DNA of 64,000 nucleotides from Campylobacter concisus (GCF_003049735.1 NZ_PIRM01000001.1:372001-436000); one strand, 5' to 3'; counted from the first letter of the stretch, positions 18,903 to 28,308 are shown. Program-made: numbers and translations. Notes: a model not told the origin generated them from the sequence alone.

Positions 18903-20035
18903 AAAGTGCTCCTTATGTCTTCTATGATCGCATCAGCGCTTGCTTGCACAGCTATTCTGCTCTTTTTGGCGCCACTATCTATTATGCCGCCTATCTCGCT
19001 AGCCTTTGCGATATAGATGTTTTCAACTAGGCTAAATAACGCCTTTTGGTTAAATATAAACTCTCCACTAATTACCACTGGATTAAATTGCGCACACTCG
19101 ATTGGGTTATGCCCGCCGATATTTGGCACAAAACTACCTCCAAGCACGACTATATCGCTAATAGCATAAACATTTACAAGCTCGCCTAAAGTGTCAAGCA
19201 AATTTACCTTTGCTTTAAAATTATGTGTTTTACTAAATTTAGCAAAGCTAACATCATGCTTTTTAGCGTACTCGCTTGCTATCTTTTCAACATCTGCAAA
19301 TCTCTCAGGATGGCGTGGTGCGATAATTAAAAGATCGTTTTCTTTTAAATTTAAATTTTCTAAAATCATCTCTTCTTCGCCCGCATGCGTGCTTGCTAGT
19401 ACGATCACTCTAGCTTTTGGCTTTTCATAAATTTTACTCACACTTGGCAAAAACGCAGCTTTTATGTTGCCAACGACCTCTATTTTGCCTGCTCCAAGCG
19501 ACTTTAGCCTCTCTTTATCAAGCTCACTTTGGGTGTAAATTTTGTCTATAAATTTAAAAAGATATCTATAAAAAAAGCCAAATTTTAAATAACTTTTATA
19601 GCTTCTATCTGAAATTCTAGCGTTTATCAGTATCACACGGCTGCCTTTTAGCTTTGCCATGAAAACTAGCATAAGCCAAAGCTCTGCCTCAAAAATGACT
19701 AAAATTTTGCTCTTTTTTAGCCAAAATGGTAAGAAAATTTCAAATGGTAAAAATCTAGTGTTAGAGCAAATTTTGCTTGCCGCTTCAAAGCCTGTATTTG
19801 TCACCACACTTATAGCTTTACTATCAAATTTTTGCATCAAAGGTTTGAGTGCTTGCACCTCGCCAAATGAACAAGCTTGAAAATGCACATCTGCATCTTG
19901 AAATTTAGGATTATTAAATAGAAAAAAACGTGCCGGAACCGACTTGTGATATTTTTTTTTAAAACTTAAAAAAAATAAAAAGATAGCCCCAAATAGATAG
20001 AGTATTGAGGCTAGAAAGTAATATATTATTATCAC
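18899..20035 (-). CDS. waaA: 3-deoxy-D-manno-octulosonic acid (Kdo) transferase WaaA
   Basis: 378 residues, slightly shorter than E. coli WaaA (425). It adds Kdo to lipid A precursor at the cytoplasmic face of the inner membrane. The N-terminus has an anchor helix (residues 2-25), followed by the GT30 features: HFQACSFGEVQALKPL, NTGFEAASKI, FEAELWLMLVFMAK, LINARISDRSYKSYLKF (in parts), VVGNIK and a C-terminal domain with VVLGGSFVPNIGGHNPIECA. The start codon is GTG at 20035, just 8 bases after the zinc-ribbon gene ends. Confidence 0.93.
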   Translation of the reverse strand: MIIIYYFLASILYLFGAIFLFFLSFKKKYHKSVPARFFLFNNPKFQDADVHFQACSFGEVQALKPLMQKFDSKAISVVTNTGFEAASKICSNTRFLPFEIFLPFWLKKSKILVIFEAELWLMLVFMAKLKGSRVILINARISDRSYKSYLKFGFFYRYLFKFIDKIYTQSELDKERLKSLGAGKIEVVGNIKAAFLPSVSKIYEKPKARVIVLASTHAGEEEMILENLNLKENDLLIIAPRHPERFADVEKIASEYAKKHDVSFAKFSKTHNFKAKVNLLDTLGELVNVYAISDIVVLGGSFVPNIGGHNPIECAQFNPVVISGEFIFNQKALFSLVENIYIAKASEIGGIIDSGAKKSRIAVQASADAIIEDIRSTL

Positions 20036-20043
20036 GAAATGTG

Positions 20044-20751
20044 TTATTGCTCTTGTTTATACAAAATTCTGCCACAATGTGGACATGTAACGATATCTTC
20101 GCCCTTGATAACAGCAGAGAAAGTTTTGTCATTTATCTGCATAAAACAACCATAACAAGCTTGTTTTTTTACAGGAACAACAGCTGTGTTATGAGCCCAT
20201 TTTCTAATTTTTTCATAAAATGCGAGAATTTTTTGATTCATAGTGGCGATAAGCTTGTCTTTTTTAGCATAAACTTCTTTACGTTCTTTTTCGATATTTT
20301 CAAGCTCAGATGAAGTTTTGCTTTTTATATTTTTTAAATTCTCTTCAAGTTCAGCTTTTTTTGCACCAAGCTCATCTTTTTGACTATTTTTACTATCTAT
20401 TAGCTTCTCAAGTCTAGCAATCTCTTCATTTGCAGCCTCAAGTTGCTCTTTTGCAATATCCTCTTCAAGACTTAGAGCTTTTATCTCCTTTTCGCTTTTT
20501 GCACTTGAGCTTTTTTTAGCTACATCTTTTATCTTTGCACTAAACTCAGCAATATGAGCATTTGTGCCTGATTTTTGAGACTTTAAGTCATTTACCTCTT
20601 CATCTAGTCTTTCTATATTAACCGTTATGGTTTCGCACTCTTCTTCTATATTTTTATAAGCCTTTTCTATATCCTGAATGCGTGGTATAAAGCCATCTAT
20701 TTGTTTATCAAGGTCAGATAATTCAACTAATTGTTGTAAGTATTTATTCAT
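20044..20751 (-). CDS. Coiled-coil protein with C4 zinc ribbon (CT398/HP0958 type)
   Basis: 235 residues. Residues about 20-175 form a long antiparallel coiled coil rich in Glu, Lys and Ala. The C-terminal domain carries a zinc ribbon with two CxxC pairs, CYGC and CPHC (about 200-226). This is the family of H. pylori HP0958/FlgZ, which as I recall stabilises RpoN and binds flaA mRNA in flagellar control. A flagellar role is therefore plausible but not shown here. It lies 16 bases after the Nif3-like gene and 8 bases before waaA in the same strand run. Confidence 0.82.
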   Translation of the reverse strand: MNKYLQQLVELSDLDKQIDGFIPRIQDIEKAYKNIEEECETITVNIERLDEEVNDLKSQKSGTNAHIAEFSAKIKDVAKKSSSAKSEKEIKALSLEEDIAKEQLEAANEEIARLEKLIDSKNSQKDELGAKKAELEENLKNIKSKTSSELENIEKERKEVYAKKDKLIATMNQKILAFYEKIRKWAHNTAVVPVKKQACYGCFMQINDKTFSAVIKGEDIVTCPHCGRILYKQEQ

Positions 20752-20767
20752 AATGTTTCCTTTTTTG

Positions 20768-21493
20768 TTAGCAATATGTAAATGGATTTTTGGAATTGCG
20801 TATTATAACTTCAATTTTCAGATTTTGCAAATATTTTGCTAAAAAATCACCAAAATAACGTTCACTTTCATAGTGATTTATATCGATTAAATTTAGCCCG
20901 TTTTCCTTTGCATAAAGAGCTTGGTGATATTTTAGATCGCCTGTTAAAAAGGCGTCTGCTTTGACATCTTGGATGAGATCTCCGCCACTTCCTGTACAGA
21001 TACAAATTTTAGAAATTTCATCTTTTGCATAAGTCACTCTTAAATTTTCTAGCCCAAGTTTTTCTTTTACAAATTTGCAAAGCTCGCTAAATTTCATCTT
21101 CACATCAGAGTAGATCAAAAAGCTCTCTTTGCTTGAAATTTCAAGCCCCAAAACCTGCGTCACAAATTTTTCATTTAAAAAAGCAAGGTCGGCATTTGTA
21201 TGAAGCGAGATGAGCGAGATATTTTTTATCATCATCTCTCTTATGAGTGAGCTTGGATAAAGGCTGTAGTCTAGGCTTTTTAACCCCTTAAAAATGAGCG
21301 GATGGTGAGTGATAATAAGCGAATTTGGCAAGACATTTTGCAAAAGTTCGCTATCTAAATCAAGACTCATATAAATTCGCTCAAATTCGCTATCAAATGA
21401 GCCAACTTGTAGGCCACTATTGTCCCAAGACTCTTGGCTCGCAAATGGGCAAATTTCATCTAAAATTTTATAAATTTCAGCTATTTTCATCAA
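20768..21493 (-). CDS. Nif3-like dinuclear metal-centre protein
   Basis: 241 residues, like E. coli YbgI (247). Metal-binding motifs are visible: SWDNSGLQVG near residue 20, LIITHHPLIFKG (paired His near 62-63), LISLHTNAD and the C-terminal DINHYESER His-x-x-x-Glu near 205-210. The protein forms a toroidal hexamer with a two-metal site facing the centre; GTP cyclohydrolase I type 2 has been proposed as function for some members, without proof here. It lies 3 bases after glyQ and before the zinc-ribbon gene. Confidence 0.9.
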   Translation of the reverse strand: MMKIAEIYKILDEICPFASQESWDNSGLQVGSFDSEFERIYMSLDLDSELLQNVLPNSLIITHHPLIFKGLKSLDYSLYPSSLIREMMIKNISLISLHTNADLAFLNEKFVTQVLGLEISSKESFLIYSDVKMKFSELCKFVKEKLGLENLRVTYAKDEISKICICTGSGGDLIQDVKADAFLTGDLKYHQALYAKENGLNLIDINHYESERYFGDFLAKYLQNLKIEVIIRNSKNPFTYC

Positions 21494-21496
21494 ATT

Positions 21497-22357
21497 TTAC
21501 TTTTGTTCCAGGCTCTCTTTATAAGTTAGCGCACACTCTTTGGCCAGCTCGCGGATTTTTAGGATGTAGTCTTGCCTTTGTGTAACACTTATCGCCCCAC
21601 GCGCATCAAGGACGTTAAATGTGTGAGCCGCAAGCATGCAGTAGTCGTAAGCTGGCAGTGAAATTTTAGCCTCTAAGCAGCGTTTGCACTCGTTAAATGC
21701 GTTTTCAAACTGGTTAAAAAGCATATCTACATTTGCTACTTCAAAGTTATATTTACTCCACTCGTACTCACCTTGTTTGTGAACGTCGGCATAGGTTACG
21801 ATGTTTCCATCCCTGTCGTCCCAAACGATGTCGTAGACGCTATTTACATCTTGTAGATACATGGCCAAACGCTCAAGACCGTATGTTATTTCACCAGAGA
21901 TCAGCTCGCATGCGATACCGCCCACTTGTTGAAAATACGTAAACTGAGTCACTTCCATGCCATCTAGCCAGACCTCCCAGCCTAGCCCCCAAGCGCCCAG
22001 AGTCGGACTCTCCCAGTTATCCTCGACAAAGCGTATATCATGATCTTTTAAATTTAACCCAAGTTTTTCAAGGCTTTTTAGATAAAGCTCTTGGATATTT
22101 TCTGGGCTTGGTTTTATGAGTACTTGAAACTGATAATAAGCTCCTAGGCGGTTTGGGTTTTCGCCGTATCTGCCATCAGTCGGACGGCGGCTTGGAGCTA
22201 CATATGCAGTCGCCCACGGCTTTGGTCCGAGGCTCCTTAAAAAAGTCGCCTGATGATAGGTGCCCGCGCCCGCTGGCATATCGTATGGCTGAAGTATAAC
22301 GCAACCTTGCTCCTGCCAATAGTTTTGAAGGGTTAGTATTATTTGTGAAAATGTCAT
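21497..22357 (-). CDS. glyQ: Glycyl-tRNA synthetase alpha subunit
   Basis: 286 residues, normal for the alpha subunit of the bacterial alpha2beta2 enzyme. It carries the catalytic class II core: [17 protein letters not shown] at residues 17-33, [15 protein letters not shown] (motif 2 region), [32 protein letters not shown] (in segments), and [10 protein letters not shown] (motif 3). The beta subunit gene glyS is not in this window, so the two subunits are encoded apart. It lies between the AbgT-family transporter gene and the Nif3-like gene. Confidence 0.97.
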   Translation of the reverse strand: MTFSQIILTLQNYWQEQGCVILQPYDMPAGAGTYHQATFLRSLGPKPWATAYVAPSRRPTDGRYGENPNRLGAYYQFQVLIKPSPENIQELYLKSLEKLGLNLKDHDIRFVEDNWESPTLGAWGLGWEVWLDGMEVTQFTYFQQVGGIACELISGEITYGLERLAMYLQDVNSVYDIVWDDRDGNIVTYADVHKQGEYEWSKYNFEVANVDMLFNQFENAFNECKRCLEAKISLPAYDYCMLAAHTFNVLDARGAISVTQRQDYILKIRELAKECALTYKESLEQK

Positions 22358-22375
22358 TGCTTTCCTTTTAAAATT

Positions 22376-23914
22376 TTACTTTACATAGTGTATAACTGCG
22401 CCAGGTCCTAGTGGTAGATCAAAAATGTACCAAAATGACATTAGCGCTGTCCAAGAAATCAAAAATGCAACCGTATAAGGAAGCATAATAGAAACTACTG
22501 ATCCGATTTTTAACTCTTTATTGTATTTTTGCATAAAAGCTACTATCAAAACAAAAAATGGCATCAAAGGCGTTATGATATTTGTAGTAGAGTCGCCTAT
22601 TCTAAAAGCAGCCTGTGTAAGTTCTGGCGAGAGTCCAAGGTTCATAAACATTGGTACAAAAATCGGAGCCATCATAGCCCACTTTGCAGAATCAACAGCT
22701 ATAAATAAATTTATAAAAGCGATCAAGAAAATAAAAACTATAATAAGGCTAAGTCCAGTTAATCCGACTTCTTTTAGAAAAATAGAACCTTTAATAGAAA
22801 GCACTAGCCCAATATTTGAGGTATTAAAAAGATATGTAAACTGAGCTGCAAAAAATATCAAAACCAAAAATCCTGATAGCTCAGAGATAGATTGTTCCAT
22901 AAATTTTATGGCATCATTACTGCTTTTTATACTCCTGGCGCCTACACCGTAAGCTACGCCTACCACTATAAAAAGTAACATCATAAAAACGACAATAGAA
23001 TGCATAAAAGTAGATTTCATAAAGCTTTCATTGCCTTTTGCTCCAAATAAAGAGCCAGAAGGCAAAATAGCCACAAGCAATAAAATCACAAAAACAATCA
23101 ACGCTATTAGTGAAAATTTTAAGCCACGTTTTTGCTCTGCACTTATCTCACTATGCTCTTGTAAGCTAAAATCACCCAAAAAATCAAATTTGCCAAGCCT
23201 AGGCTCTACGATTTTATCTGTTACAAACCAGCCAACAAATACGATCAAAAATGTCGAAGCGATCATAAAATACCAATTTGCAGTTGCTAACACTACATAA
23301 TCTGGATTTAACACGCTAGCTGCTTGCATAGAAAATGCCGCAAACATAGGGTCGTTTGTACCGATTAATAAATTTGCCGACCAGCCACCACTAACACCAG
23401 CAAAAGCAGCAGCTAATCCAGCAATTGGATGACGACCAAATCCAGCAAATAAAATAGCTCCAAGCGGAATTAGCACAACATAGCCAACCGAGGAAGCAAC
23501 ATTTGACATTACGCCAAGGAAAATAACGATTGGAGTTACCCATATTTTGGAAGATTTTAAGGCAATCTTTGTCATAAGTGCCGACAAAAGTCCAGACTTG
23601 TCTGCAATACCAATACCTAGAATAATCGCAAAAACTACTCCCAAAGGATAAAAATTAGTAAAATTTTTAAGCACAGACGAAACAAAAGATCTAAGACTAT
23701 CAGCAGAAAGCAAATTTATAACATTTGCATTAAGCTGTGATATTTGTCCGTCTTTGATAGCCTGATAGCTTACACCAACGCCCATCTTTTCTAACACAAA
23801 CGATATTATTATCGTAATAATCGAAAGATATATAAAAAGCATAGTTGGATTCGGTAATTTGTTACCAAAATTTTCAATAAAACTTAAGATTGAACTATTA
23901 TTTTTTTTATTCAT
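22376..23914 (-). CDS. AbgT-family transporter
   Basis: 512 residues, typical of the AbgT/MtrF family (about 510). About a dozen hydrophobic helices are present. Motifs: FIENFGNKLPNPTMLFIYLS at the N-terminus, SNVASSVGYVVLIPLGAILF, GRHPIAGLAAAFAGVSGGWSANLLIGTNDP (in segments), and RIGDSTTNIITPLMPFFVLI near 435-455. Members import p-aminobenzoyl-glutamate (AbgT) or export sulfonamide-type drugs (MtrF, YdaH); the sequence does not decide between them. It lies between the GyrI-like gene and glyQ, with short gaps on both sides. Confidence 0.9.
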   Translation of the reverse strand: MNKKNNSSILSFIENFGNKLPNPTMLFIYLSIITIIISFVLEKMGVGVSYQAIKDGQISQLNANVINLLSADSLRSFVSSVLKNFTNFYPLGVVFAIILGIGIADKSGLLSALMTKIALKSSKIWVTPIVIFLGVMSNVASSVGYVVLIPLGAILFAGFGRHPIAGLAAAFAGVSGGWSANLLIGTNDPMFAAFSMQAASVLNPDYVVLATANWYFMIASTFLIVFVGWFVTDKIVEPRLGKFDFLGDFSLQEHSEISAEQKRGLKFSLIALIVFVILLLVAILPSGSLFGAKGNESFMKSTFMHSIVVFMMLLFIVVGVAYGVGARSIKSSNDAIKFMEQSISELSGFLVLIFFAAQFTYLFNTSNIGLVLSIKGSIFLKEVGLTGLSLIIVFIFLIAFINLFIAVDSAKWAMMAPIFVPMFMNLGLSPELTQAAFRIGDSTTNIITPLMPFFVLIVAFMQKYNKELKIGSVVSIMLPYTVAFLISWTALMSFWYIFDLPLGPGAVIHYVK

Positions 23915-23919
23915 TTTTT

Positions 23920-24339
23920 CTAACCTAAAATAGATATAAAAATTTTTATCTCGTCGCTGCCGTAAAGCTCAAAATCTGTTTCATAGGCTCTTTTTAGCTC
24001 ACTACTTTCAAAATACTTCCAAATTTTACCCCAAAATTTTCCTACGTTTTGCGGCTCTCTTGCAAAAGTAAAAACGGCATATTTGCCACTTTTTATCCCT
24101 AGAATTTCATCACTTTTGTGGCTTGATCTTGTGCCGATGAAGTTATCGTAATATCCATTCAGATCGCTTTCATAGTTGCAGTAAACGCTATAAATTTCAC
24201 TTTTGCCATCATAGTACTCACTCATAAATTTAGACCATAAAGCTGGAATTTTACCCTTGCTGCCTATTTCATCTTCATTTTTAGTGCGAGTTTTTACTCC
24301 GTAAATTTCAAAGCTATCTTCTAAATTTATAATCTTCAT
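23920..24339 (-). CDS. GyrI-like small-molecule-binding domain protein
   Basis: 139 residues with no DNA-binding domain. The fold resembles the effector-binding (SHV) domain of AraC/BmrR regulators and GyrI: F-E-I-Y-G-V-K-T-R-T, a KIPALWSKF helix near 30-38, IYSVYCNYESD, and KYAVFTFAREP followed by FWGKIWKYFESSE and FELYG. Such stand-alone domains bind small ligands or inhibit gyrase. It stands 5 bases upstream of the AbgT-type transporter gene on the same strand, so a drug- or metabolite-responsive role is possible but unproven. Confidence 0.78.
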   Translation of the reverse strand: MKIINLEDSFEIYGVKTRTKNEDEIGSKGKIPALWSKFMSEYYDGKSEIYSVYCNYESDLNGYYDNFIGTRSSHKSDEILGIKSGKYAVFTFAREPQNVGKFWGKIWKYFESSELKRAYETDFELYGSDEIKIFISILG

Positions 24340-24342
24340 AAA

Positions 24343-24816
24343 CTACTTTTGTCCGTTAAAATTTTCAACCGCTTGGTTCCACATGAGCTTATATTTTCGC
24401 TTTAAAAATTCAACTTCATCTTGTAAAATTTTAAGCTGTTTTGTAAGCGTTTCGACCGTTTTTCTATCTTCGTCATAGAGCTCTTGCATCGAAATGAGCG
24501 CCTCTTTTAAAAATTTATTCTCATTTCTTAAGGTTTCAAGCGTCTCATCTTTTGCGTCAAGCACCTTTTCGTGTAAATTTAATATCGTTCCAATCGTCTT
24601 TTCAACAAAGCTGATACCATCTTGGCCTTGCGGTTGCATAGATAAATTTTGCGAAACACTAGGCACCACGCTCATCGTTCCTTCGCTCGCTTCTATCAAA
24701 ATTTCTCCATTTTCCTCTTTGGTTTTCAAAACGCCACGATTTATCATATCTTCGATAACTTCACGCTCCAAGTGCACAAGTTTGCAAAATTCATCAACAC
24801 CAAGATAGGTCTGCAC
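24343..24816 (-). CDS. Coiled-coil protein with MerR-like N-terminus (DUF3972-type)
   Basis: 157 residues, start GTG with AAGGAG six to eight bases upstream. The first ~45 residues look like a small winged helix (GVDEFCKLVHLEREVIEDM, NRGVLKTKEENGEILI), as in MerR-type or excisionase-type domains. Residues 80-155 are a long coiled coil (KFLKEALISMQELYDEDRK, in parts). I believe this is a protein family restricted to epsilonproteobacteria (DUF3972); the name is from memory. Function unknown; a DNA-binding or scaffold role is guessed from the layout. It is followed 3 bases later by the GyrI-like gene. Confidence 0.7.
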   Translation of the reverse strand: MQTYLGVDEFCKLVHLEREVIEDMINRGVLKTKEENGEILIEASEGTMSVVPSVSQNLSMQPQGQDGISFVEKTIGTILNLHEKVLDAKDETLETLRNENKFLKEALISMQELYDEDRKTVETLTKQLKILQDEVEFLKRKYKLMWNQAVENFNGQK

Positions 24817-24828
24817 CGCTTCTCCTTT

Positions 24829-25323
24829 TTACAGTATCACTTCAACCTTTAAAGAGTCTTCCTCTAAAGCCTTTACCTTCGCCTCTCTATCGGCTTTTAG
24901 AGCACTTGCTAGACTATCATCTTCAAGAGCTAAAATTTGCACTGCCAAATAGGCTGCATTTATCGCGCCAGCCTTGCCGATAGCTAAGGTCGCCACTGGC
25001 ATGCCACTTGGCATTTGTACGGTTGAGTAAAGTGCATCAACGCCACTTAGAGCCGAGCCGGCCATTGGTATGCCTATTACTGGTTTTGTTGTGTTTGCAG
25101 CGATCGCTCCAGCCAAGTGAGCTGCCATACCGGCAGCTGCAATGAAGACTTTTGCGCCTTTTTTTTCTGCATTTGCGACATACTCGCTTGTTCTTTTTGG
25201 ACTTCTGTGGGCTGAGCTGATTATTAGTTCATATTTTACGCCAAATTTTTCAAGAGTTTTTGCCGCCTCGCTAACGATCTCATAGTCACTCTTACTTCCC
25301 ATTATAATAGAAACAAATTTCAT
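24829..25323 (-). CDS. purE: N5-carboxyaminoimidazole ribonucleotide mutase
   Basis: 164 residues, the class I PurE size. It moves the carboxyl group of N5-CAIR to form CAIR in purine synthesis. Motifs: GSKSDYEIV near residue 9, the active-site SSAHRSPKRT (His near 42), AGMAAHLAGAIAANTTKPVIG (in parts) and GVDALYSTVQMPSGMPVAT. Its ATG overlaps the stop of the U32 gene by 4 bases. The product is cytoplasmic and octameric in the family. Confidence 0.97.
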   Translation of the reverse strand: MKFVSIIMGSKSDYEIVSEAAKTLEKFGVKYELIISSAHRSPKRTSEYVANAEKKGAKVFIAAAGMAAHLAGAIAANTTKPVIGIPMAGSALSGVDALYSTVQMPSGMPVATLAIGKAGAINAAYLAVQILALEDDSLASALKADREAKVKALEEDSLKVEVIL

Positions 25324-26579
25324 ATTTTCTCCCTTAAAAAGCTAAATTTTGGTAGCTTAATACCAAGGCTTATCTCATTTTCATTGCCGCTATGAATTTC
25401 ACTCATAACTTTACCTTTTTTGGTGATGAGCTGCTTAAATTTAATAAATTTCTTGCCATCTTGTGAATAAACCTTTGAGATTTCATTCTCGCTATCATCT
25501 ATGTGTGAGCCGATAGGCGCCACGATCTCGTAGCTATTGCCTGGGAAAATTTTATATTTACACTTAAAAAATTCGCCATCTTCGCTTATTGCATTTACCT
25601 GATGTGTGCCCTCTTCTAGGCTACTAATGTGATTTTGCGTATCGGTTCGTTCATAAGGTCTATGCACCAAGTATCCGTCCGTAAAGCCGCGATTTTTTAG
25701 TGTATTTATCTCGTTTTCATAAATTTGTGCGTCAAATTTATCATCCATGACATCATCTATCGCCATTTTATAGGCTCTTGCTGTGCAGGCTGCATAATAC
25801 TCACTCTTCGTGCGACCTTCTATTTTTAAGCTATCTATCACACCACTATTAACGATCTCTTTGATGTGAGAGATGAGACAAAGATCTTTTGAGTTCATAA
25901 TGTGAGTGCCGTTTTCATCCTCTTCTAAGCGGAAAAGCACCCCACTCTCTTCGTTTTTGGCATAGAGTTCGTATTTAAACCTGCAGTCGTTCGCACAGCT
26001 ACCGCGATTTGACATGCGTCCGCTTTGCACTGAACTTACTAAGCACCTGCCAGAGTAGGCAAAGCACATCGAGCCATGTACAAAAATTTCAATATCAAGA
26101 GTTGGAATTTCTTCTTTGATTTTTATAACATCTTTTAAGTTCATCTCACGTGCTACGACGATACGTTTTGCGCCCATGTCGTGATAAATTTTTGCATCAA
26201 GCACATTCATAACGTTTGCCTGAGTTGAGAGGTGTATCTCGATATCAGGGGCAATAGCCTTTGCTAAACTCATGACTCCTGGAGTTGCGATAATAAAGGC
26301 ATCTGGCTTCATAGCCGAGATAGTCTCTAAATGGCGTTTTAGTGGCTCGATCTGCGAGTTAAAAGGAAAAGCATTTATGGTTGCATAAAATTTCTTTCCC
26401 TTTGCATGTGTATAGTCTATCGCCTCTTTAAATGTTTCAAGGTTAAATTCCCTCGCCGATCTAGTCCTTAGTGAAAAGCTAGCCACCGATCCATAAACGG
26501 CGTCAGCCCCGTATTCAAGGGCGATTTTAAGTTTTGTTAAATTTCCAGCTGGAGATAAAAGCTCAGGCCTTTTTAGCAC
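25320..26579 (-). CDS. U32-family (TrhP/YegQ-like) protein
   Basis: 419 residues. The U32 'peptidase' family is now largely seen as RNA-hydroxylation proteins (TrhP/TrhO context, RlhA) in enterobacteria. Features: KRPELLSPAGNLTKLKIALEYGADAVYG at the N-terminus (in parts), EIFVHGSMCFAYSGRCLVSS and the cysteine-rich RMSNRGSCANDCRF near 180-200, and LCLISHIKEIVNSGVIDSLKIEGR. The cluster cysteines are conserved. The start is GTG at 26579 sharing one base with the cheZ stop. It therefore most likely hydroxylates a tRNA or rRNA base; protease activity is less likely (inference). Confidence 0.85.
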   Translation of the reverse strand: MLKRPELLSPAGNLTKLKIALEYGADAVYGSVASFSLRTRSAREFNLETFKEAIDYTHAKGKKFYATINAFPFNSQIEPLKRHLETISAMKPDAFIIATPGVMSLAKAIAPDIEIHLSTQANVMNVLDAKIYHDMGAKRIVVAREMNLKDVIKIKEEIPTLDIEIFVHGSMCFAYSGRCLVSSVQSGRMSNRGSCANDCRFKYELYAKNEESGVLFRLEEDENGTHIMNSKDLCLISHIKEIVNSGVIDSLKIEGRTKSEYYAACTARAYKMAIDDVMDDKFDAQIYENEINTLKNRGFTDGYLVHRPYERTDTQNHISSLEEGTHQVNAISEDGEFFKCKYKIFPGNSYEIVAPIGSHIDDSENEISKVYSQDGKKFIKFKQLITKKGKVMSEIHSGNENEISLGIKLPKFSFLREKI

Positions 26580-27337
26580 TATTTTTTACCCAAGCTTTCT
26601 ATCAATGCTTCAATGTCATCGTTGCTGACTAAGTTTTCAGTCGTTGTATCACCTGCGATGTGAACAGCTGAGCCAACACGTTTTTCATCGTCTATTTTAC
26701 CTTCAAACAAGGTATTCATATATTTGCTTAGAGCTCTCATAACGTTGATAACACGCTCAATCTTTTGTCTATGAATGTCTTGATACTGCATCATATCCAT
26801 AGCCATCATTATCTCATCTTGTCCCATTTGTAAATTTCCGATGATGTTATCAATCGTGCCAAGAAGTGCGTTGTTTTTCTCCAAAGCTTCGCTAAATGCG
26901 GCAATATTTGGAAATTTCTGGCTTAGTGTCGTAAATAGTTCTATGTTTGAGTTTATTGTGTCTTTTAGGCTATTTGAGTCACTCTCAGCGTCCATAAAAA
27001 AGTTATTTATCGTCTCAAGCTTATCAAACATCTGAGTAGCTTTCTCTTCGCTATCTCTTGTTACGTCATCAAGCTGATGCACCATTTTGTGATCTTCCGT
27101 TGGTGGTGGTGGTGGCCAAACGCCATCTGCACTCACTCTATAGTTTTCTGCATTCTTTGAATTACTTTCTGATTTTGACTGTGGCTCATCTTTAGTATCA
27201 ATTGCTTCTGCAACTTCTGTTACCTCGTCCGTATCCTCTTTGACGTCCGCAACCTCTTGGCCAGCATCTTCTTTAGTATCATCTAACTCATCATCTAGCC
27301 CACCTGCCATAAGTGCGTCAAGTTCCTCTTGGGTCAT
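26579..27337 (-). CDS. cheZ: Chemotaxis phosphatase CheZ (remote epsilonproteobacterial type)
   Basis: 252 residues. The catalytic motif D-x3-Q is QDIHRQKIERV at 186-196 (D187 and Q191, matching the E. coli D143/Q147 pair), in a long helical hairpin. The C-terminal peptide SNDDIEALIESLG (238-250) matches the CheY-binding tail of E. coli CheZ (DDLLDSLGF type). The N-terminus MTQEELDALMAGG also resembles FliM/FliY CheY-binding peptides. Residues 14-80 are an acidic, low-complexity linker ending in a Pro5 run. It should dephosphorylate CheY-P in the cytoplasm. It sits upstream of the U32 gene and divergent from the PHP phosphatase gene. Confidence 0.86.
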   Translation of the reverse strand: MTQEELDALMAGGLDDELDDTKEDAGQEVADVKEDTDEVTEVAEAIDTKDEPQSKSESNSKNAENYRVSADGVWPPPPPTEDHKMVHQLDDVTRDSEEKATQMFDKLETINNFFMDAESDSNSLKDTINSNIELFTTLSQKFPNIAAFSEALEKNNALLGTIDNIIGNLQMGQDEIMMAMDMMQYQDIHRQKIERVINVMRALSKYMNTLFEGKIDDEKRVGSAVHIAGDTTTENLVSNDDIEALIESLGKK

Positions 27338-27472
27338 AAAAGCTCCTAATAAAATTTGGCTTGATTATATAGGATTTAAATAAAAAGTAAGTTTAAAGGC
27401 AATGCTTTTATCTTTAAATTTATAAATTTTTAGATAGCATTTTTAAAAATAAACGACCTTAAAAGGCTAAAA

Positions 27473-28252
27473 ATGACCGTCGATCTTCACAACCATACGC
27501 CACTTTGCAAGCACGCAGTTGGCGAGCCAAGAGAGTATGTACAAAACGCAATAAAAGCTGGCACAAAATACTTTGGCTTTAGCGATCACGCACCGATGAA
27601 CTACGATGAATCTTACAGAATGAGCTTTGATGAAATGCAAGGCTATGAAGATGAAATTTTACATTTAAGAGATGAATTTAGCGGTGAGATAGAAATTTTG
27701 CTTGGCTATGAGATGGATTTTTTAGATGGATTTATGGATGAACGAGTTTTTGCTAGAAAGGTTGATTATCTGATAGGCTCTGTGCATTTTTTTAATGGCT
27801 GGGCATTTGACAATCCAGAATTTATCGGTGGCTACGAGGGCAAAGACTTGGATCAAATTTGGCAAGAGTATTTTGATCATGTAGAAAGATCGGCCAAGCT
27901 TGGCAAATTTGACATTATGGGGCATATTGATCTTTTAAAACTTTTTAAATTTTTGCCAAAAAAGGATGTTAGGATTTTAGCTAAAAATGCAGTAAATGCG
28001 ATAAAAGAAGCAGATTTAGTTGTTGAGATAAATGCTGCTGGCTTTAGAAAACCTATCGGCGAGCAATATCCAAGCGTAAATTTACTTGAACTAATAGCCG
28101 AAAAAGATATAACCATCACCTTTGGCTCAGATGCTCACGCAAAAGAAGATATCGGTAAAAATGGTGAAATTTGCGAGCAAATAGCTAGAGATTTAGGTTA
28201 TTCAAAATGTGCAATATTTAAAAACAGAGATAGAGAATTAGTAAAATTTTAG
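27473..28252 (+). CDS. PHP-domain histidinol-phosphatase (HisJ/HisK type)
   Basis: 259 residues. The PHP metal-binding motifs are present: VDLHNHTPLCKH (HxH at the N-terminus), FSDHAPM, GYEMDFL (Glu near 73), SVHFFNGWAF, MGHIDLLKLF and the late TFGSDAHAKEDIG. The best match is histidinol-phosphatase of the HisJ/K family, the penultimate step of histidine synthesis, but other PHP phosphoesterases share the motifs. Divergent from cheZ across 135 bases that should hold both promoters, and followed by glnA. Confidence 0.8.
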   Translation: MTVDLHNHTPLCKHAVGEPREYVQNAIKAGTKYFGFSDHAPMNYDESYRMSFDEMQGYEDEILHLRDEFSGEIEILLGYEMDFLDGFMDERVFARKVDYLIGSVHFFNGWAFDNPEFIGGYEGKDLDQIWQEYFDHVERSAKLGKFDIMGHIDLLKLFKFLPKKDVRILAKNAVNAIKEADLVVEINAAGFRKPIGEQYPSVNLLELIAEKDITITFGSDAHAKEDIGKNGEICEQIARDLGYSKCAIFKNRDRELVKF

Positions 28253-28297
28253 ATTGGGTTCAAATAAAATATAAATTTAATCTTAAATATTAGGTTT

Positions 28298-28308
28298 TAT
28301 GATAGAAT
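28298..28308 (+). promoter_or_regulatory. glnA promoter -10 element
   Basis: TATGATAGAAT contains GATAGAAT at 28301-28308, close to the extended Campylobacter sigma-70 -10 pattern (gnTAnaAT), about 33 bases before the glnA GTG. No -35 box is evident, as usual in this genus. AAGGAG at 28328-28333 is the ribosome site. Confidence 0.55.
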
